Of a stretch of DNA of 55,000 nucleotides, positions 46,401-52,400 are shown in pieces. Every line of letters begins with the position of its first letter. Positions within the stretch are counted from its first letter, which is position 1. Both the position numbers and the translations under genes were made by a program. The DNA comes from Symbiodinium natans (lineage: Eukaryota; Sar; Dinophyceae; Suessiales; Symbiodiniaceae): NCBI GenBank assembly GCA_905221605.1, contig CAJNDS010001913.1, positions 112,501 to 167,500 on the forward strand. The letters are read 5' to 3'. A model generated the notes under the pieces. The model was not told the DNA's origin. It was given only the letters and a program-made list of their open reading frames with translations, and did no database searches.

Positions 46401-49400
46401 AACATCAAGTTGGCGTCAGCTGCCCTATACTATTAGACATCTGAGGGAAGGCACTATAGGGGCCTTAATAGTCAGAATAGGGTTTCGGGGGTAGTTATAG
46501 TAGAATTTGCAAAGGAACCATAACCTAGTAACCATTGCGGCCCCTATAGTATGTGAACCGTAAAACCCTTTTAGATTGTTTCTTTTTTCCAGGTTTGGGT
46601 TTAGGGCTTTTGGTTTACCCGAAACCCTAAACCCTAAACCCTAAACCTTAAACCTTAGCCCCTGCATGCAGCAGGCGACTACCGTGGGATGGCCGCAGAC
46701 TATCACGCCACTTGGACTTACCAAGCAGGGCATTTAGGGTTTAGGGTTTAGGCTTTATGGGGTTTAGGGTTTAGGATTTAGGGTCTAGGGTTTGAGCCTG
46801 CAAACCCTGAACTGTAGGGGGTATACTACAGCCCAGAATTGCCCTATTTGGGTTTGTAACGGACCCCCCCCCCCCCCCCCCCCCTCCATACACTAATGTT
46901 GTTGAAAGCGTTTTATGGTTTAGGGTTTAGGCGGAAAAGGTTCTGGGATGATGGCGTGTGCTTGATAGCATAAGCAGAGTAGCTACACTATATACCTGGT
47001 TACAACAGCATAACCTTATGTTGGGGTACTGGAACATAGCTGCCCATGAGACTCCAAGTAAGGTTTTGGGCTCTAGGTCAGTAGGGTTTAGGGCTTAGGG
47101 CTATGCTGCAGTGACGTGGGGGATCCGAAAATAAAGGACTCCTATTGTGGACCCCGACTGAGTAGGATGCCCTGGAAAAAACCCAAAAGGCACCCCTAAT
47201 TTCGGAAACGCCCACAGAATATGTGGGCTTTGGACGTTCAACAAAAAAAGCAACCCCAAAACCTGAACCAAAAACCCCTTGACCCTGAATCATAAACACT
47301 AAGCCTTAAAACTTATCTGAAACCCCCAAACCCCAAACCCGAAACCCCAAACCCCCCAAACCCCCAAACCCCCAACCCCCCAAACCCCCCCAACCCCCAA
47401 ACCCCCCAACCCCCAAAACCCCCAAACCCCCCCAACCCAAACCCAAACCCCAAACCCCAAACCCCCACCCCCAAACCCCCAAACCCCCAAACCCCAAACC
47501 CCCCAAACCCCCCAAAACCCCCAAACCCCCCAAACCCCCAACCAACCCCCAAACCCCCAAACCCCCCCCCAAACCCCCCAAACCCCCAAACCCCCTCAAC
47601 CCCAAACCCCCCAAACCCTGTTTAGACCCTTCGCAGGTCCTTGAGAGCAGCGAAGCCAACTTTCAGCAAGCAATGAGACAAGACGCATCCCTGTAGGCCC
47701 GTTCTTGCCCTGGCCCATGCCCCAAAAGCCCAGAAACCCTAAAACCTTAAACCCTAAACCCTCAAACCCCTTAAAAAATGAAAGGCGCTTCGGGAACTTC
47801 GACATGGTCCTAAACCCTATACCCTAAACCCTAAACCCTAAACCTTAAACCCTAAACCCTAAACCCTACCGAGCAGAACACCAGGAGCTTGGCTTCCTCG
47901 CGCGCGACATCGACGTTCGCCCGATTGCTCCAAAGCTCGAGGCGCTCCGATTAGGGAGTCGTTTTAGGCTGGCTTCTGCGCGCAGGACTGCTTTTTGAAA
48001 CTCTACTCGGGTTTAGGGGCTCAGGGTTCTGAAACGTTAGAACTCTGGATACTTGAACCTGCCCGAGCAACTCTACCTATAAACCGTCCACCCTAAACCC
48101 TAAACCCTAAACCCTAGACCCTAAACCCTGAACCCTAAACCCTAAACCCTAAACCCTAAACCCTAAACCCTAAACCCTAAACCCTAAACCTCTCTTTTTG
48201 AGCCTGTAAGCCTGCGCAGGCCAAGCCCCGAACCCGAAGCCCTTACTTGGAGCTTCATGGGTTCTTGAAACCCCAAATACAAGGTTCAGGGTTTAGGGTT
48301 TAGGGTTTAGGGTTTGGGGATTAGGGTTATCATCCCAATTTCGTCTACTACAACCTGCTTAAAGGACTTTGCCGCAGTTATACTTGGGGTTATAAGTACC
48401 CTGAACATCCAAGTGGCCCTAGACCCCCCCCCCTCCCCCGGCAAAAAACACAATAAAAAAAACAGACGATAGAACCCTAAACCCCTAAACTTCCTAGCAA
48501 GTCCTCCGGGTTTCAGGGGGTTAGGGGCTTAGGGGTTTAGGGTTTAGGGTTTAGGGTTTAGGGTTTAGGGTTTAGGGCTAGGAACGCCGCAGGCGTTCTT
48601 CGAGCCCCGTCTGGCTCCGGCCCGAGCGGCAGCCGCTGGGGCGATGGAGAGATTTGGGGGGGGGGGGGGGGGTTCCCAAGTTAGGGTTTAGGGTTTAGGG
48701 TTTAGGGTTTAGGGTTTAGGGTTTTTAGGGTTTACAGGGTTTGTAGGGTTTAGGGTTTATGGGGTTTATAGGGTTTTTGGGTTTTTGGGTTTCAGGCTTT
48801 CAGGGTTTAGGGTTTGCGGGCTGATGGGGGTTTAGTGGGTTAAATTTCGAGTTGAGTTGGATGTAGAGGGCTTTAGGGATAAGGGGGCTTTTAGGGCATT
48901 TGGGTCACCCGAAACACCCTACCCTCTTGAAGCTTTAAAACCTCCCCTAGCCATGCCAAGCCCAAAAACCCTGAAACACACAACCCTGAGCGTACGAGCC
49001 CCACAGCTACTGCCCCACAGCTACTGCAAAGTTGAAGCTGCCAAGCCTCCTTTCCGCCGTGAATCGGGGGGGGGGGGGGGGGGGGCTTGGAGTTCGGCGT
49101 GTAGGGTTGGAGGCCTTGGGCCCTGGCTTCATTTCATGTCGAAGGACCCCCAAGATGGTCTGGGCTGTCATCGCGTGGGTTTAGGGTTTTGGGTTTGGGG
49201 TTTAGGGCTTAGGGTTTAGAGGGTTTAGAGGGTTTAGAGGGTTTGGAGGGTTTGGAGGGTTTGAAGGGTTTAGGGGGTTTAGGGGGTTTAGAGGGTTTAG
49301 AGGGTTTAGAGTTTAGGGAGGTTAGGTTTTTGTTTTTCTTCTTTTTCTGGCCTTCCTTTACAGTCAACTTCAGGCCATCAGCTTCAAAACCATCGTGGAC

Positions 49401-52400
49401 GGCCTCACGGAGGCATGGGCTGATGCTTGCGGGTTTTGCAGGGCAAACCCGCAAGGGTCTAGGAGTTTAGGGTTTAGGGTTTAGGGTTTAGGGCAAACCC
49501 TCAACCCTTGTGGAGCCATATGGTTTGTTGCCCGGTGTGTGGAACTTCGGCTCAGGTTTTGAAAGTGACAACCCACATTTTAGCCCCCTTCAGTACCCTA
49601 ATGGGGTATTTTGTTGCGTTATAGGTACAGTACGGTCTAAACCCTAAACCCTAAACCCTAAACCCTAAACCCTAAACCCTAAACCCTAAACCCTAAACCC
49701 TAAACCCTAAACCCTAAACCCTCTAATTGGGTTACTAAGTACCATGAGCCTCCAAGTAGGGTGCCGCGACCTAAGCCCTTATCCCTACATGAAGCATGCC
49801 CCAGGGCTCTGCGAGGAGCAGCCGTACGAGTCGTCTACGGTATACTAAGAACCTACAAAGAAGTGGATTGGGGGTTTAGGGTTTAGGGTTTAGGGTTTAG
49901 GGTTCAGGGTTTACTTAAGGCAAAGGCTTGAGGACAAAACTGGAAAGCTGAAACTCGACATCCTCAGCCCGGATCCCAAACTCCTCAAGTTTCAGCCACC
50001 TTTAAGTTTACGGTTTAGGGTGTAGGGTTTAGGGTTGAGTGTTTAGGGTTTAGGGTTTAGGGTTTCCCAGCCAAAGCACGCACCTGCACGTTGTAGGGTT
50101 CTAGGGTTCTGCAGGGTTCAAGGGTTGAAACGTCTAAGGTTTTCAGGGTGAGGCTTAGACTGTCAGGATGTTATGTACCCCCCCCTTCTCCCCTACTAGG
50201 AAACCGATAAACCGCTTGAGAAGAGCCCTACAGCCTTTAAACCCTAAACCGTATACCCTAAACCCTAGTATAAGCTAAGTGTATACATCATTCCGCCCCC
50301 TGATTGTCGATGCTTCCGCACTTTTGCCCAAGGTTTCTTCAGCAAAAGCCCAAGGAGCAATCGACCCGAATGTGCCGAACCCTCAACCCTCATGAAACCC
50401 TAAGCCACCATCCTTGGGTTGAAGGGTTTAGGGTTTAGGGATAGAATCTAGGGGTTTAGGGTTGAGGGTTTTGGGTTTAGGGATAGAATCCTGCCAATGG
50501 TTGAGCTTTTTTGGGCTAGCGTATTCGGCCCCTAAGCTGAAATCTTGAATCATTCCAGCTGAAACCCCAAAGCTGGAGCCAGACCCCTAAACCTCAAACC
50601 TCTCAAGATGTAGTTGAGGGTTTGTGGTTCAGGTTTATAATTAACCCGCTTATCAGCGGACAGCTTTTGCTTTTGGCTTTCTTGGCCATGGCAATTTCGG
50701 TGGCCGTGCATCTGCTCAGCGGTAAGAGGGTTTCGCTTGAGACGCAGGAAGATGCATTGGTGGAAGAACTGAACAAACGTGCCCAGAGGGCTCTAGCCGT
50801 TGGCAAAGGGCGGCTGTTGAGCGGCGATGGCAGCGTACTGGATGCAGCAGAGACAGTGAAGCGGGCAAGGATACGGAGCGGTGATGAGCTGAGCCTACAA
50901 GTACAGCTGCCGCAAGTCGCAGCTTCGACGTACATGGGATGTTTTGGCATGGGTGCTGCTTTCGCTGCGATCCTGGGTGACGGATCTGTTGTGACCTGGG
51001 GCAGTGGTGGATTTGGTGGCGACAGCAGTTATGTACAAGATCAGCTGACGAGCGTGCGGCACATCCAGGCAACTTTCTCTGCTTTTGCCGCGATCTGCGG
51101 TGATGGGGCTGTCGTGACCTGGGGCGATGCTGATGACAGTGGCGACAGCACTTCCGTGCAAGCTCAGCTGAAGGGCGTGCAGCACATCCAAGCTACTTCA
51201 CGCGCTTTTGCGGCTGTCCTCGAGGATGGGTCTATTGTGACCTGGGGCGACGCTGACTTCGGTGGCGACAGCAGTTGCGTGCAAGCTCAGCTGAAGTGTG
51301 TGCAGCACGTCCAAGCTACTACGCGTGCTTTTGCGGCTATCCTCGAGGATGGGTCTGTCGTGACCTGGGGCGACGCTGACTTCGGTGGCGACAGCAGTTC
51401 CGTGCAAGCTCAGCTGAAGGGAGTGCGGCACATCCAAGCTACTCTACATGCTTTTGCTGCAATCCACGGTGATGGATCTGTCGTGACCTGGGGCCGGGTT
51501 GGCAGTGGTGGCGACAGCAGTTCCGTAAAAGCCCAGCTGAAAGAAGTACAGCACATCCAAGCTTCTGAACGTGCGTTTGCCGCAATTTGCCGTGATGGGT
51601 CTGTTGTGAGTTGGGGCCATGCTGGTTGTGGTGGCGACAGCAGTTCCGTGCAAGCTCAGCTGCAAGGCGTGCAGCACATAAAAGCTGCTGAGCGTGCTTT
51701 TGCCGCGATCCGCTGTGATGGTTCTGTTGTGACCTGGGGCGCCTCTGATTTCGGTGGCGACAGCAATTCAGTGCAAGCTCAGCTGAAGGGCGTGCAGCGC
51801 ATCCAAGCTTCTTTAGCTGCTTTTGCCGCGATCTGCGGTGATGGGTCCGTCGTGACCTGGGGCAGTGCTGATGTTGGTGGTGACAGCAGTTCTGCGCAAG
51901 ATCAACTCAAAGGCGTGCAGTGCGTCCAGGCTTCCCCAGGTGCTTTTGCTGCTATCCTGGAGGACGGTTCGGTCGTGACCTGGGGTGCTGCTAATTTCGG
52001 TGGCGACAGCAGTTCAGTGCAAGCTCAGCTGAAGGGTGTGCAGCACATCCAAGCTTGTCAACGTGCTTTTGCAGCGATCCTGCGTGACGGATCTGTAGTG
52101 ACCTGGGGTTGTTTTCGGTCTGGTGGTGACAGCACGTCCGTGCAAGCTCAGCTACGAGGTGTGCATTTCATCTGACAAATTTGGCGGCGCTGCTGCTGCG
52201 TGATTGATCTCTGCTTTCCGGGCAGGCCAAGAAATCGAAAGCAGAAGCTCTACTGCCCCAACAAGCAGCATATCGCCCGGAGTCGGCTTCCATAACGCCA
52301 CCAAAATGCGCTAACCCTAAACCCTAAACCCTAAACCCTAAACCCTATATCCCCTAAACCCTAAACACCTACCGCCCTAGACCTTAAAAGCCATCTCAGA

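Noticed and set aside
47299-47659. Glycine/tryptophan-rich minus-strand ORFs
   Set aside because: Pure translation of the CCCCCAAA array; low complexity and no coding signature.
47638-47696. Extra kinase exon (VLESSEANFQQAMRQDAS)
   Set aside because: It follows an acceptor-like CGCAG, but exons 19 and 20 already join in phase and to the family consensus; no place for it.
50660-50690. Relict spliced-leader sequence before the RCC1-like gene
   Set aside because: Only TTTTGGCT matches the dinoflagellate leader; too short to claim.
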